From assembly GCA_039649115.1 (NCBI GenBank), contig JBBWZQ010000161.1, positions 1 to 61,767 of the forward strand: a stretch of DNA of 61,767 nt, in the 5' to 3' direction. Each line of letters begins with the position of its first letter. Within the stretch, counting starts at the first letter, position 1. Positions 61,709 to 61,767 of the stretch are shown here, piece by piece. The stretch is from DATEJJ01 sp039649115. GTDB lineage: Bacteria; Actinomycetota; Actinomycetes; Mycobacteriales; Micromonosporaceae. A model generated the notes under the pieces. It was not told where the DNA came from. It was given only the letters and a program-made list of their open reading frames with translations, and ran no database searches. Both the position numbers and the translations under genes were made by a program.

Positions 61709-61767
61709 CCCCTCCTTTCACAACGGGTGGCCGTGGGGTTGTCCGTAAGAGCTGGAGCGTGGGGGGG

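Overview
This is a very G+C-rich chromosomal segment (strong G/C third-position bias, frequent GTG starts, many leaderless -10/start arrangements) from an actinobacterium. Gene content points to the order Micromonosporales, probably Micromonosporaceae: a homodimeric-type aceE, a FasR-fabD-fabH-acpP-fabF-accD6 fatty-acid cluster, DUF3052, DUF3145 and AhpE homologues, CBM2 carbohydrate-binding domains and many carbohydrate-active enzymes. The genus cannot be fixed from the sequence alone.

Layout. 1-3700 is an accessory-looking left end with less extreme codon use. It holds the C-terminus of a secreted CBM2 protein, small doubtful minus-strand ORFs, and an XRE-TPR regulator plus a 5-formyltetrahydrofolate cyclo-ligase-like gene (minus strand). 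These diverge from three overlapping CxxC miniprotein genes. The cassette ends at a strong inverted repeat facing a tRNA-Val(TAC) gene. 3864-14886 carries ahpE, DUF3052, a fused alpha/beta E1 dehydrogenase, MarR and an aldehyde dehydrogenase, a GbsR-type regulator with an ABC exporter, YjbQ and aceE. 14980-21751 is a cell-envelope glycan block (YfhO-like membrane protein, GT2, flippase-like protein, methyltransferase, glycosyltransferase). 21782-31763 has an unknown protein, an aldo/keto reductase, a GH1 beta-glucosidase with an MFS transporter, a lipoprotein L,D-transpeptidase, gltX, a secreted membrane-anchored protein, and a TetR-controlled ABC exporter with two perfect operator palindromes.

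31777-38253 is the type II fatty-acid synthase operon with its activator FasR. FabD here carries a C-terminal extension that looks like a biotinyl/lipoyl-type barrel domain. 38313-47562 contains a GH3 lipoprotein, DUF3145, a DedA protein, a HelD-like helicase, a lone sugar-type permease, an aldo/keto reductase, an acyltransferase-like protein and a STAS-domain antagonist. 47863-51893 has a Gfo/Idh/MocA oxidoreductase, a secreted coiled-coil protein, a second flippase-like membrane protein and a MarR regulator.

The most novel-looking part is 52474-56939. Four same-strand genes encode a small helical hairpin protein, a second helical protein with a proline-rich tail, an FtsK/SpoIIIE-type ATPase with three ATPase-like segments of which only the middle has a Walker A, and a coiled-coil multi-pass membrane protein. 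The arrangement recalls a minimal type VII-like secretion or translocation unit, but EccB, EccD and mycosin are absent. The right end (56943-61708) is an alpha-glucoside uptake operon: two ABC permeases, a LacI regulator, and a GH13 alpha-glucosidase whose only plausible start is a CTG overlapping the lacI stop as CTGA.

Recurring themes: translational coupling through ATGA, GTGA, TTGA and CTGA overlaps; leaderless starts about 6-8 bases after a TANNNT box; short 14-18 bp tandem duplications at gene ends; and small palindromic operators next to regulator genes.
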